Assembly: GCA_030533445.1 (NCBI GenBank)
Contig: CM060068.1
Location: 15,157,479 to 15,221,478, forward strand
Length of the DNA: 64,000 nt
Direction: 5' to 3'
DNA from: Cyprinodon diabolis
Taxonomy: Eukaryota > Chordata > Actinopteri > Cyprinodontiformes > Cyprinodontidae
The first letter of the stretch is position 1. Every line of letters begins with the position of its first letter. A program made the position numbers and the translations under genes. Under the pieces are notes generated by a model. The model was given only the letters and a program-made list of their open reading frames with translations, was not told the origin of the DNA and did no database searches. This document shows positions 46,985-59,030 of this stretch, one piece after another.

Positions 46985-47400
46985 TTTAAATCTTAAATTC
47001 AGTTTATTTATATTGCGCCAATTTACAACACATGTCATCTCATACCACTTTCCAGTTCAACCAGATCATACAGTCAAATTGATTCAAAGTTTTCTATCTA
47101 AGGAAAATCAGTTGATTGCATCGACTCATTGACTCGAATACAATCCCTCACACTAAGCATGCTTGTAGCGACAGTGGAGAGGAAATACTCCCTTTTAACA
47201 GGAAGAAACCTCCAGCAGAACCAGGCTCAGTGTGAGTGGCCATCTGCCGAGGCCGACTGGGGTTCAAGGAGACAGAAGCAAAGATAAAAAAAAAAGCAGC
47301 TATAAAAGGCGTCCTGTCCAGGAAACACACAGCCAGGCAGACGAGCTCTGAGCCAGCTCCCAGGTCAGAGGATGAAGAGAGCGCATCCAGTTAGTCACAG
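46985..47400 (+). repeat. Dispersed teleost repeat
   Basis: TAACAGGAAGAAACCTCCAG, AGAACCAGGCTCAGTGTGAG, GCCATCTGCCGAGGCCGACT and upstream TTTATATTGCGCCAATTTAC are hallmark words of a very abundant fish repeat. A fragment of it is inverted at 37195-37345. Confidence 0.8.
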
Positions 47401-50400
47401 TCAGAGAAACAGGACTACACTGGAAAAACAGGCCGATCTCCACCATCTATAATCAAAGGTGTTGATGGCAGCAGCACAGCTGATATTACTCTCCAGTGTG
47501 GAGTCGCAGCCAGACGGGAACAGACGAGGCAAAGCTACTATGAGAAAAAGCAGAGAGAGCAGAACATTAGAGATTGAACTAACAGATTCTGCAGAGTGGG
47601 AGAATAGAGATAGAATGATGAAATAGGGGTCCAAAATGTTTACATACAAAATGTTTATACATGTTTTAACAATTTTAATATAATTACTGCTATAAGTGGT
47701 TCGCCCTGTCAGCTAAAAGCATATCTTAGAGTCTCCAGTTAACTATTAATCTATTTCTAAAATAGTTTATTATTTCAATTATCGATTAATCACGATAAAT
47801 CCGGTATCCGTATCTGGATGTTGAACTTTGACCTCAGCTAGTCTACAGATCCAGTATAGAGATAACCGTCCTGGTACTGAAAGCATTACTTTAACTAAAC
47901 CTAGTCTGAATCATAGAATAACTGTTAATGATTTTTCTTTAACAGATTGTGTTTATTCAGATGTTTGCTGGAGTTAATAATATCTGTAGAATACCACGTT
48001 GGGGTAAACGGTCCCTTTGGTGCAAGAATCGACTTCAAGGCTGACGAGCTGTTGTTTGCAAGCAAAGTAATTGATGCATAGACTGAATAAGATGAAATGG
48101 CTTTGCCTTCCTGCTCTCTGGACGCCTTTCCTGAGTATGTTTTCTTTTCCCGGCAGAACCTGGAAAAACACTTTAGAGTCTAGCCTAATTGTAGGATTGG
48201 TCTGGTGGAGTGAAATTAATCAGACTTCCCTCGGTGCGACAGTGATTCTCTTGTGCGTCGTTTAGAATCTCATGAAGAGTGATAGAAAGGAAGAGACTCG
48301 GCTCATCTACGGGGCTGGGGGGGAGATGAATGGTTCATAAGATTGTCTTCTAATTGTAGATAAGATTTCCTTTTGCCTATTGAGCATTGTCTCACTTATT
48401 TTAGGTGAGATAGCCTTCCCAAGTTATTTGAAATGCATACTTGTCCTCGTAGTGAAACTTTATCTCTGCTTATCCCGGCCTCTCTTCCTGTAAAAACACC
48501 AGGCATCCTGTTTTTTCCGTCGGAATCAGCTGCTGTCTGAGATAAACAGCAGCGACAGTCTCGGTGTGTTTTATCAGCCGGTCAGCTTGTTTGGGACACA
48601 TTCAGCAGCTTCCATACATCTGCCTCCATGCAGCAGTAATACCTTTACTGGTGGGACATTAAACATGTTAATGGGAATAAAGAGATGGTAGAAAGCAACA
48701 TGTTAGAGAAATATTTTCTTAATTTTCTATTATTAGAGATACTTTGTTATATAGTTTTCTAATTGACTAACCCCCCCTGCTACTGTGTTTCACAGTTGGT
48801 ATGACGTGGCTGTGATGTTTCTTTGCCAAAACAGCAGATGTCCTTAAATGTACTTACCTTCTTAGTGTTTGCAATGACTCCACAATGTAGAAAGACATTA
48901 ACACTGTTTTAGTTTTGATAAAATCTCCCATGTTTGCCTAATGCAGCCCTACACAGCGCTGTGCGTCACAGTGAGACCTCTTAACTTTGGCCTTATTTGT
49001 CCATTAGACATCGTTGCAGTCTTTTATTTTTGTCCTTTTTTTTTAAAGTTGTGCCATCATTTTTTTTTTTTTTTGCCTCTACATATAAGCTCTGCTTCTG
49101 AAATATGTTTAACATGCTGGGAGCTGTTCAATGTGAAAGCTCTTGGGTTATTTCTGTTTCCTCTGAATCGCGTCAAGGTCTGACGTAGCGTTGAATTCGC
49201 TGGGCTGATTACTTCCTGGAAAGATTGCTAGCTGTTTGAACATTTCTTAGACCAGTATTTTTTTTCTATGCTTGATAATAACCAGGAAAATGTTTTATAC
49301 CGTTACCCCAGTTCAGTGGATGGCAGCAGTTGCTTCCCTAAAGCCTCGGTTGTGTTGACTTTGACCTTTGTGCTCCATCTTTTATAATTCTGTTATACTT
49401 GCTTTTGGTCATTAAATCAAGGGCATTTGATTAGCTGTATCTAGCATAGCAGATTTTCTCGAGCCTTTCACGTATGTTTTAAGAAACTTCAAAGGGTTTG
49501 TGCTGTAAAATGTTCTTCCAGAGGAAAATCTGGTGCTTAACAAGAAGCTTCCTCAGACTACAAATATTCATGCTGCTGGCCTGACAATTTGTGTCACAAA
49601 TACTGCAACTTTTGAGAGTAATCTGCATCTCAAGAGCTTTCTTTGAGCCATGCTATTTTTTTCTATTAAAGTGGCTTCTTTTGGGTGCTAGGGTTATCAA
49701 AACGATCATTAATCAAACACTGTATCCAAATAAAAAACTAATTTGGAATGGTATTGATGCTAAATACAAGTGTTGCTTGCAAATTTTTCACTTTTAATTT
49801 TAGATTTCTAGATTAGTTTCACAACAACAGAATAATACTCCAAACAACCTTAAAATACAGTTAAAATGTGTTATAATTTGGTTATTTATTTTGCAGTGTT
49901 TTGCACACACATTTAACTAATAGAATCTGTAATTCTGTTGAGAAAGAGAGATTTAAAAAGGTGAGTTTTTCTTTTGCCTTTAACAAAAACACTTTTGCCA
50001 TTTTTTATCGCCATGGTATCCAAAATGGTACAGAATGTCGAATACTTTTCTGGGTATTAAAATCGAGTTTGTAATTTTTATGCATACAATGCTGCGTTCA
50101 AGTCCGCCATGGAAAATTGCTCTCTCTTCCACACCCTCCGTGTCACAATGATGTTTATGAATTATGATACTGTTTGATTTTGCAGTACTAGCAAAGTTCA
50201 GTTGGTATCCTATAGCCTTATAATGCCAAGACTGGAAGCTGTTGGATATAAACAAAATCGAACAAATTCTTCAGAGGTATGAAATGCACACAACTTGATA
50301 GTTTGGCATCTTTAATGTAGAGGAGATGGCTTTCAGCTGTGAGGGGCTCTGCGTGGTATTTTTCAGCTGCTCAGAGTGAACACCAGTTTTGTTCATGGCT

Positions 50401-52259
50401 GACTGGTAACCTGACTCCATCTTAACAGATAACGCACCTTGCAGTATGCATTCAGCCACATGCTATGTGTTTCTCTACCTCATGCTGGCTGCACACCTTC
50501 ATCTTCTCCAATTTGCTAGTAGATTTGAACTTTTTTCCCCCCTCCTAGATTACATTTAGATCTCTTTCTCAGTTATTTATCCTCTAGAACTTATTTTTGC
50601 TGCAGTTTTCTTAACATTTCTTAACAACTATCCAGCCATGGGAGAAATGATATACAGTCGGTCTTTCTCTGAGTTTAATACCTTTTTCTTTTATTTGAAA
50701 TACTTTATATTCAGAGCCAAAGTAGAATAGTTGAGGGGAAACACTGTATAAAGAATAGAACCTTTTTTTTTTGTTCATAGCCACATCAGATCTCATTTTC
50801 AGTTTGGGCTTCCTGGTGTAAATCCATTTGTATTGTTATAGATAACTGCTACAATGTGAGTTTTGATGAATAAACACTTTGGTCATTTTTAGTGATTCAT
50901 GTGTCCATCGTGCACATTAAGGTTTGAATATTTTCAGCAGCATGTTTCTGGAAAGCATCACTATTAGGGGTTGAGTCTTCAATTGGAGATATGCTGCTAA
51001 CTTTTTCACAAATGCAGCTGGAGTCATCAGCTGAACTGGGCTTAATATTGCAAAGAATGAATGAATGAAACCTTTTAAGCATGTTGTCAGTGTGACAGAA
51101 TGTGAAAATGTTCTCCAGGTCTTTGCGCCTTAAGGAAAGAGGCTACAGACGACCTTTCTGGTTCCCATTTTTCCAGATGCGAATGGCTGGAATGATGCCA
51201 CATAATCTGCAACTGGAATGGAAATTGATTTTCAATGTATTTGTTCTTGATAGAATGAGTTCAATCAATGAGTCAGCCTATGTGCCACAGTGGTGTCACA
51301 CAATGTATAACTGGAGCAATTCTTTCTATTTCTATTATACTGTTGAGCTCAACCTTTAATTTGATTAATTAATTTTGAAATAATAAAACCATGTCTGTTA
51401 CTTATTGGCACCTTTGCTGTTTATACTTTATTCAGCTCTTAATTTCCAATAGAACAGTAATCCTCTGTACCATTTCGCAAGGTTGTAGTATACAGACAGA
51501 GGCTTCTTTGAGCCTTCCTCTTTGCATAATCCTATTTTGAATCATATGCCCCATGCAGTAACAAATCCATACAGTACAGTACAAACCGATCCGTGCCTAG
51601 TTTGGTTCTGAGCTTGGATCAGTTAATCTTGCCAATCTTGGATCTTAGGATTATTTACACATAATGCTAGGACGGTTCATTGCCTCCTATTGGTGTTACT
51701 ACAGCTCTCAAGGCGTGATTAAGGCAAACAATTTTGGCAGCGACCCATAACATTCAGAAGCTTATGAGCCTGGATAGCGTTCTCCGACCAAATTTCAAAG
51801 AGAGCCTCAGTCTCGGCATCAGCCCAGGTCGCACCACGCTCTTTTGATGCCATTTATTGTTAATATGCTGAGAAGAAGTTTTTGTTGCGAACAGGTGAAG
51901 AGATCTGTGAATTGCAAAGCTGGACACGCTGGAAAACCCGCAAAATAAGCTGAGTAAATAGGAGATGACGCGTTCTGCTCAGGCGTTCTTTGTTATCGGA
52001 GAACTGAGCCACAACTGCCCTAGTGTTGAACTAGTACTAGATTTAGCGTGGTGCGGTTGTGTCTGGCACTGCCAGTTCAGTTGCATTCGATTTACAGTCA
52101 ACAGTTACCTCGGTTACAGTGCTCGGACCAGTTTCAAACGGGTAGTGTAAATGGCGCTATAGGAGTCAGTTCTGGGGACTGATTAGCCTGTTGAGGATGA
52201 ATGCTGATTGGATTTATTTTCTGAACCATTATCACATTAAGAAAATACTAAAATGCTTC
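47401..52259. other. No gene seen (about 4.8 kb)
   Basis: Contains a partial MITE at about 47640-47812 sharing ATAATTACTGCT and ATCGATTAATCA with 56569-56911. No exon supported. Confidence 0.5.
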
Positions 52260-52572
52260 CTGCTTCAAACAGCTTGATCTAGAGAAGATATGTGTGGAGG
52301 AGTGGGCCAGAATCCCTCCTGCTGTGTGGTGAAACACTACAGGAAACGTTTGACCTCTGTAATTGCAAAGAAAGGCTACTGTACCAAATATTAACATTGA
52401 TTTTCTCAGGTGTTAAAATACTTATTTGCAACTGTGTCATACAAATAAATAGTTAAAAAAGTATTTTTTTTTTAAATAATGTCCCTCACAGTGGACCTTC
52501 ACCTACGATGACAATTTCAGACCCCTCCATGATTTTTAAGGTTGAGAACTTGCGAAATAGAAGGGCGTTAAA

Positions 52573-52575
<3 letters not shown>
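52260..52575 (+). mobile_element. Tc1-like transposase 3' end, decayed
   Basis: GAGTGGGCCAGAATCCCTCC, CACTACAGGAAACGTTTGAC and CTGTAATTGCAAAGAAAGGC correspond to the C-terminal WA.IP..V, YRKR, V.A.K region of Tc1 transposases, with stops. The typical non-coding 3' end follows, to GAGAACTTGCGAAATAG. Confidence 0.75.

Positions 52576-52576
<1 letters not shown>

Positions 52577-52622
<46 letters not shown>
52577..52622. repeat. (AT)n microsatellite
   Basis: Pure AT dinucleotides directly after the Tc1-like end. Confidence 0.95.
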
Positions 52623-52626
<4 letters not shown>

Positions 52627-52789
52627 TATTTTTTTTTTGTAGAATTTGAACCAACTTTTAGATAGAGCATATTTACAGATAAAGGAGATTTTTCATTTTA
52701 AATTTAAAATATTTGTACATTTCGGTTTGAGTTCTGCTCTGACTGGGTTGTTCATTCAGCAAATGCCATATTTTGGATGCTGTGTGTCC

Positions 52790-52885
52790 CAGTTAATAAT
52801 TTAGATCGATTGCCAAATTAGTTGACAATATTTTTTCATAATCAATTAATCAGGGTTAATCTGATTAATTGTTTCAACCCTGATC
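52790..52885. mobile_element. Partial hAT-like MITE end
   Basis: CATAATCAATTAATCAGG and TCTGATTAATTGTTTCAACC match the 3' end of the element at 56569-56911. Confidence 0.55.
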
Positions 52886-54357
52886 AACATAACCATTTTT
52901 CAACTCTGATTTTACTGCTATTGACTTACATTTTTAAATGTTTCGCAGAACCGCTTGTAAGCAAAGAGTAAGAGAGTTTTTTGCACAGATATGATGGCTT
53001 AGAGAGCGCGGTAAGGCTACGTTCTCTTGTTTTTTTTTGAATTCCAGTTGAATATGGGCTTTAATATACTGTAAAAATCGTTTGTTTGCTTTACTGCTTA
53101 CTTGCATTACCAAAGCAGGAGATTTATTATAATATGAGTTGATATTGGTGGGGAAGGATCTCATTTTATCTGCTGAAGTCCTCCATCTTTACACCATTCA
53201 ATGCAGCATAAGCTTCGCATTTATAAAATAAACTCAAACCTCAAATTTTTCTTTTTATTCTCGTATTTTAAAACACTCGGTATGTATGGAGCACATGGGA
53301 ATATGGCTCTCCGTTTGATTCCTCACAAGTCGTTCTTCAAACAGGCTGTCAGTCAGAGTCAGAAATGAAACGTGTTCATGGTGATTCAGAGTGAAAAGCC
53401 TGCTGTTGTAATGTTGGGGAGAGCTCTGTTATTTTACTGAAAAAATACTCCTGGTAAAGTCAAACGTTTTTAGCCGACTCTCGGAGGGAGATTCTGAATG
53501 ATGCTCCTTTGTGTTGTAGACATGAAAAGTGCTACTTAATAACCAGCAAATTGATCCCTTTAGTAGTTCAGGCGGTCGTCCAGATGAATACTTTAATACT
53601 CCTGTTGGTGCTGCTTCATTCTTCCAAGTATATAGGACCCAAAGCTGTGGAGACCCATTGTCAGGCACAGGAGAAGTACATAAAATCTTTCTGCTGGGAA
53701 ATGGAAATATTTATGGGAAGTGACTGTCTGGATTTTGACATTGCTTATTTTTCAAGTCAAGGTGAGTTGTTTGGGGCTCGCTTTGAAAAGATGTCAGATG
53801 TTTTTACTCTGAGGCCCTCGCAGTTTCACACAGTGCAATGACCAACCCTGTCCCGTTTCTGTCACTGCAGCTTTATGCAGTATCCGCCCTGATTCCTCCC
53901 ATGTCGAGGGGATGTCGTCCTCAAAGTAGGAATCATGTGTTTCAGACCTCATTTAACTCAGAATCTGATCAAACTTCAACAGATGGATTTTACTCTAAAG
54001 TAATCCTCTCTTTTTAAGTAATATGTGACATTTGGAGGGAAAAGGCAATGGCTAAGAACAAAACTATACAAACTGTACAAGTCTATGAAATCATCATGAT
54101 CTGCTCAAATCACAAGACGGAGTTAATTTCAATAAGGTATTTTTAAATTTGACTGGTTCATTTTAAATCCCCTGTTCTTGGGAAGTTTTAATTAACCGTT
54201 ACCATTTTATCTGGTTATAATTTCGCTCTAACAGCTAACTACTAAAGTTGACTTTAGGGGAGGTCCCACAACGTGTAAGAAAGCAGTAACTACAAGGTGG
54301 GTTTAAGTTGTTAAACCGGCGGATATTCCAACAGCAATCCGAATCGCCCCCTCTGGT
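52886..54357. other. No gene seen
   Basis: An open frame at 53509-53841 has no recognised domain or splice context. Confidence 0.45.
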
Positions 54358-54530
54358 GCATTTTTTTTTTCATAAATTTTATTTTAAGTTTTTAAAGTTT
54401 AGAACATACAGATAAACAAACACACACATACACACACAAAAAAGGCAAACCGGGCCCAGATGCACAAGACAAAGCATAAAACAATGCGGTTGACATGGTG
54501 TACACACAGCAGATAAATACATAATCATGT
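54358..54530 (-). mobile_element. Probable antisense 3' end of a retroposed LINE
   Basis: A poly-T start followed by an ACACACAT-rich and GC-richer stretch, as expected for a reverse-oriented poly-A tail with LINE 3' sequence. Class not determined. Confidence 0.35.
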
Positions 54531-54537
54531 ATGAAAG

Positions 54538-54640
54538 TAGGGATGCACGATATAATCGGCCCTCTATCGGTATCGGCCTTAAAACTGAATATCGGACATC
54601 GGCCACCCCACCAATATTTAACCCGATATTTGATCAGCTT
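54538..54640. mobile_element. hAT-like MITE fragment
   Basis: GGGATGCACGATATAATCGG, TATCGGTATCGGCC and AATATCGGACATCGGCC are words of a frequent fish hAT-related repeat. Only one end was recognised. Confidence 0.5.
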
Positions 54641-55689
54641 CTGAGTTTCTAAAGTCTAAAAAAAAAAAAATACTACTACTTCTTCTTGCTCAAAAACTTC
54701 TTTTTTACAGACTTAAAAACTTCTAAAGACGAGGGATAAAATATTGATACATTAAAATATCACGATATCTTCATATGCTGATATATTGCCATTTAAAAAC
54801 ACCATATCAATCTCTTAACTAATGAAATATTGCTATATGTCATCGTTATGCTACAAAATACCCGAAAGTTCACAAACTTTTGCCATATTTTTATATGTTG
54901 ATATATTGACGCGGTATCGATCTATTTTACTAACAAAATCTCACAAGAATTTGCAAAATATCACGAGTTTGTAACAGAACGATGAAATAAGCTGCTTTAA
55001 GCTGCTTTTAATTTTTTCACCTTATTGTTTGGAGTTTATCCCTCATTGTGTTTATGTAAGCATTGAGAGCTCCTCTGGATCGGAGCCAATGTCGTGCCGC
55101 CTCAGGGTTCACTCCTAGTCGATCGCCATGTCTGTGGAAAGTCACTCTATCTTCCATTCAGCGCTCTCTTGGCTGTCCTGTTTAAACTTGTACACAGGAA
55201 CAGACACCCACATAAAGGTTCTCATCACAGTCCCGCTCCTGATGAAAAAACATGACTGTGTCATGATGTGACCATAAGAGTTTCTCTGTGGATTAGGCTA
55301 AGCCCATCAATAATGCAGACCACATGGAGTAGCTGTGAAAACACCTTTTCCCTCTTTTTATAAACCCCCCCTTTTCCTACTCTGTTTTATGTTTTGACAA
55401 AACATAGAGTTGGACAGTAAATCCGCTTCCTCTCAGTAATGGATTAATCCTTAAGAAGTTTTTGTTTTAAGCTTTATTCTAAAGAGGAGTGTCATAAAAA
55501 TGTTTTATCCATGGGAAAGTTCAGAGGCAAAAACCACTGGCCACCAAAAAACATTCTCTCATATTATCCCCAAAACCATCTTGATGATGTTTGGAAAATA
55601 CTTTGTGCTATGATGAGACAACATAGAACTTATTAAAGGAATCTATTGTAAAACTAAGACAGTAATTCAGTAAAATAACATCTTTCTAA
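54641..55689. other. No gene seen
   Basis: AT-rich; ATATTGC and ATATCAC repeats near 54740-54970 suggest a further decayed element. Confidence 0.4.
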
Positions 55690-55980
55690 GGGCCAAACAT
55701 AGTGGTGGTGGTGGTGGTATGATGGGGGTTTAGCTGCTTAATGACATGATTGTAACTGAGAATTCTACTCTGTGCAAAGAAATCTCAAGTAGAATGCGCT
55801 TAGCTAAGAATTTTAGATTTAAAACTGTAGCTGGTTTATTCAGTGGGATAGTGATCCAAAGCACACCAGCAAAACCTGGTGTGTATGGCTAAGAAAGCAA
55901 GAAACAAGCAATGTAAACCCTTATTGGACAGGATTCACCAGATAACAGGTATTCTTCTGGGATTTCTGGAGTTACCTTTA
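55690..55980 (+). mobile_element. Tc1-like transposase remnant
   Basis: The plus strand reads GLFSG, then (changed frame) QWDSDPKHTSK, matching the second catalytic Asp motif (QDNDPKHTSK) of Tc1 transposases, then LRKQE. Stops and shifts abound. Confidence 0.6.
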
Positions 55981-56084
55981 GAGAGACATTATGAAAATTT
56001 TTACTGATATCTATAAAATAGCCTTTTTATTTAGCTCTTTATTGACTAAAACATTGATTGATGAGAAGACTGACCCTGATATCC

Positions 56085-56215
56085 CACATCCTGCGTCAGT
56101 GCTCCGCCCTGCTCCACCAAGCTGCGCAAAGCAAAGCCTACAGCCTCCGCTGTTCCTCCTGTCTTGCTCCGCTCGGACTTCCAAGGAGTTTGAGGAGAGC
56201 ATGCGCGATATTATT
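56085..56215 (-). pseudogene. Decayed relative of exon 1 of the nested gene
   Basis: The minus strand aligns with 17045-17160 (exon 1 of the gene in the CACTA-like element): TCGCGCATGCTCTCC / TCGCGCAGGCTCTCT, CTCC(A)AG, GAGCGGAGC, ACAGCGGAGG and TTTGCTTTG. The frame is disrupted. It shows that this gene family exists in more than one copy here. Confidence 0.6.
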
Positions 56216-56568
56216 ATTAAATTCATAGGAGCAAAAAATACTTTGGCTTCGTATTCTATTGGTGACGGATGGAGAAGACGTACGTGGACGGTGACGTGCG
56301 GAGGAGTAGCGGATGATGTGGAACAGCTCTCATTGATTAACATGACAGACAAGTACTCCGCACGACGTACATGAGAGCGGGGGAGCGTAGCGCTGACGGA
56401 GTATGTGGAATCTGGAAGTGACACCTGAGTGGATCAGAGCTGATACAAATATAAGCCTGAACCTTTTTTCCTGAATTTACTGCAGATCGGAAGTTGTTTG
56501 GGAGATGTGACGTTGATAACTTCGATGTTGAATGGGTCCAACCTAGCAAACAATCAAAGTGATATATT

Positions 56569-56911
56569 TAGGGCTGCAACTAACGATTTTTAAAATCAAT
56601 AATCGGAAAGCAAAAGGTTCCTTAAAAAAGACTTTATGCTAATTTACACGAGGTGAAACTAAAACTTTTCCACTCGATGAATTCTGGATAGAGATACTGA
56701 CAGATGCAAAAGGTTTTTATCTTAAATGCAAAATGTTTACATATTTCTTTTTACAATTTTAATATAATTACTGCTCTAAGTGGATTGATCTGTAAGCTAA
56801 AGCATGTTTTACAGTCTCTATACTCCAGTTAACGATCAGTCGATTACTAAATTTGTGGACAGTTATTTTCATAATCGATTAATCAAGATTAATCTGATTG
56901 TTTCAGACCTA
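56569..56911. mobile_element. hAT-like MITE, 343 bp
   Basis: Starts TAGGGCTGCAACTAACGA and ends, inverted, TAGGTCTGAAACAATCAG. Flanks GATATATT (56561-56568) and GCTATATT (56912-56919) form an 8-bp duplication with one mismatch. Partial relatives lie near 18225, 47640 and 52790. Confidence 0.75.
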
Positions 56912-56919
56912 GCTATATT

Positions 56920-58248
56920 CAAGATAGAATTTGTGGATAATCAGAAGCAACTGGCATCCTCAACTCAGAGCCCAATGGGAGTAAAATGAGCAGAAAAGAG
57001 CTGCAGTTCTGTGTTTTGGCCACAGGTGGCAGTATCGTTAGAAAACTCTCTAATGCATCTTTACCTTTGGTAATATTTTTATATCTATAAATTAAAAAAT
57101 CCAACCAAGCTTGTTTAATAATCAGAATTCATAGTGTTTAGCTGTGAAACAGCCACCTGATGATTCAATACAGAAACTTTCCTGCGATCATTGGATAAAG
57201 TAATTACGCTTTTTTACTTTTTAAACTGACAGAGGTAAAAAATCTTAACTTGTTTTTGAAAAATAGAGGGTTGTCAGAAGCAGAGTGTAGCAAGTGCTGC
57301 CCGTCCATGGGGGCATATTTGTTTACTCTGCTCACTCAGTGGGAACATTTTAATTTGATCCCTTTGTTTCTATAAAACAGGTCAGGATTTGCTTTACCCC
57401 CAGGCTGTTTGTGTCAGCGCTGGTGAAGAATTTGTTGAGGTGAGGCAGGAATAGATTGTATTCAGAAAAGCCCATCAACACCTTTACTCTGTGTGGAGTT
57501 TGTTTTCAAATAAGGCTCTTTGTCACACACTTAGCTCACAAAGTTGTCATCTAGGCTTAATTTGCACTTGAACAGACACTTGATGGCAGCTCCGGGTTTG
57601 AACGCCATGACTCAAAGGAGAAATTTTACTTCAGTCACGGTAATCATTTTCTCAGTGATTTCATTCTACGAATAAATCTGAGAGCAATTAAGCAAGTGTT
57701 TCAGTTTGTGAAAATGTGTTCAGTATGCACAAATAATGACTTTATAGTTTGTTGTCTGAAGTGGAAAATTCACGCACATCACACAGGAATGTTCTGCTCT
57801 CTGTATTAACACGCCTAAAAAGTTTGTTTGGTTTTCCAAATGGTGGTGTTGGCAACACAAGTGAGATTTGAATCCAGAGGTGAAGGTTAACCATATTTCT
57901 ATTTATGTGATGGATTTTTATTAGTTTACTATAGTATGTTTAACTTTCTAGTTTTCTGAAATAAGATTGTGCTTTAGCAATGTGTCTCCACCTAAATAGC
58001 GTTTAGGAAGCACGAAAGGATATTTTTTTCCGACATTTTTCAGAGTAAACAGCCTGCAAAGTTGCCAGATTTTTGAGTTCTTTTTAAAAATGAGCTCATG
58101 GTTCCGTCATGCAAGCTGTATTTGCATTCTGCACGTTTTGAATTTATGTTGTATTCCTATAGCAGCATTTTAATGCCTTCGGGAGATTTTAACTATTTAA
58201 GGTCGTTCTTTGGGAACATTTTTCGTGTTTTAATGTAGGCCTAGATAG
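56920..58248. other. No gene seen
   Basis: Nothing recognised beyond short open frames. Confidence 0.45.
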
Positions 58249-59030
58249 TTACCGTAAATCCTCTAATATAGGACAGGGCCTTTATTTTACTCTTGGTCCA
58301 GCCCATTATTGGAAGGAGGCCAGAATTAGAGGCAGGCCTCTATTTCTATTTGATAAAAACAGACTACCAGTGGAATGAATAAAAACAAGATTTTGTGTCT
58401 GTTTGAACCTATAAGATCCTAGGTTCATTTATTGAAAAAGAACAGTTACAATAACGGTATACAGAACATTATTCAGAAATCTTCCAACATCTGCAATTTT
58501 TCTGCACGGCAATACAAAAAAAAACGACAGAATGGAATTTGGCCAAACTGACTTGCCTAACAAAGTTAAAAAATTACTGGAAACTCTTCTGCCATCACAG
58601 AGAAGTTTTATTTGAGGCAGGCTAAGTGGAAGTAGGCTACCAGTATCATATATTTCAAGGGAAATTCAGAACAATGAAGGCCAACGAAACTCTGTCATTT
58701 TAACGCTGCCTGGTTACAGTCAGACCTACCGGTAATCACGTTTGTCTTTCAGATCAGAGCGATTGTGTAAGGTCGCTACGATCTCTGTGTAAGGATGGGA
58801 CTTTCCATGCTAATGGCTTGGATTCGTTAGCAAACATTACCCCCCTGTGGTACTTTTATGTTACTATCACAAGTTGTTGAGGACTGCCCAAAAACATCTT
58901 TGGTTCTAATTATAGCCCCGGCCTGTATAAGAGTCTGGCCACTATTTACCTCCACTGACAGCGAGACTGGCCTTTGTTAGAGACCCAGCCGCCAATGGAA
59001 TACAGGCCAATATTAGAGGATTTAATGTAA
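58249..59030. mobile_element. DNA-transposon-like element, 782 bp
   Basis: Inverted ends TTACCGTAAATCCTCTAATA and TTACATTAAATCCTCTAATA, with further inverted GGCCT-rich blocks inside (CAGGGCCTTTATTTT; AGGCCAGAATTAGAGGCAGG). No open transposase. The target duplication is not clear. Confidence 0.65.

Noticed and set aside
53509..53841. 110-codon open frame
   Set aside because: No start context, domain or splice signals; length is within chance for this composition.
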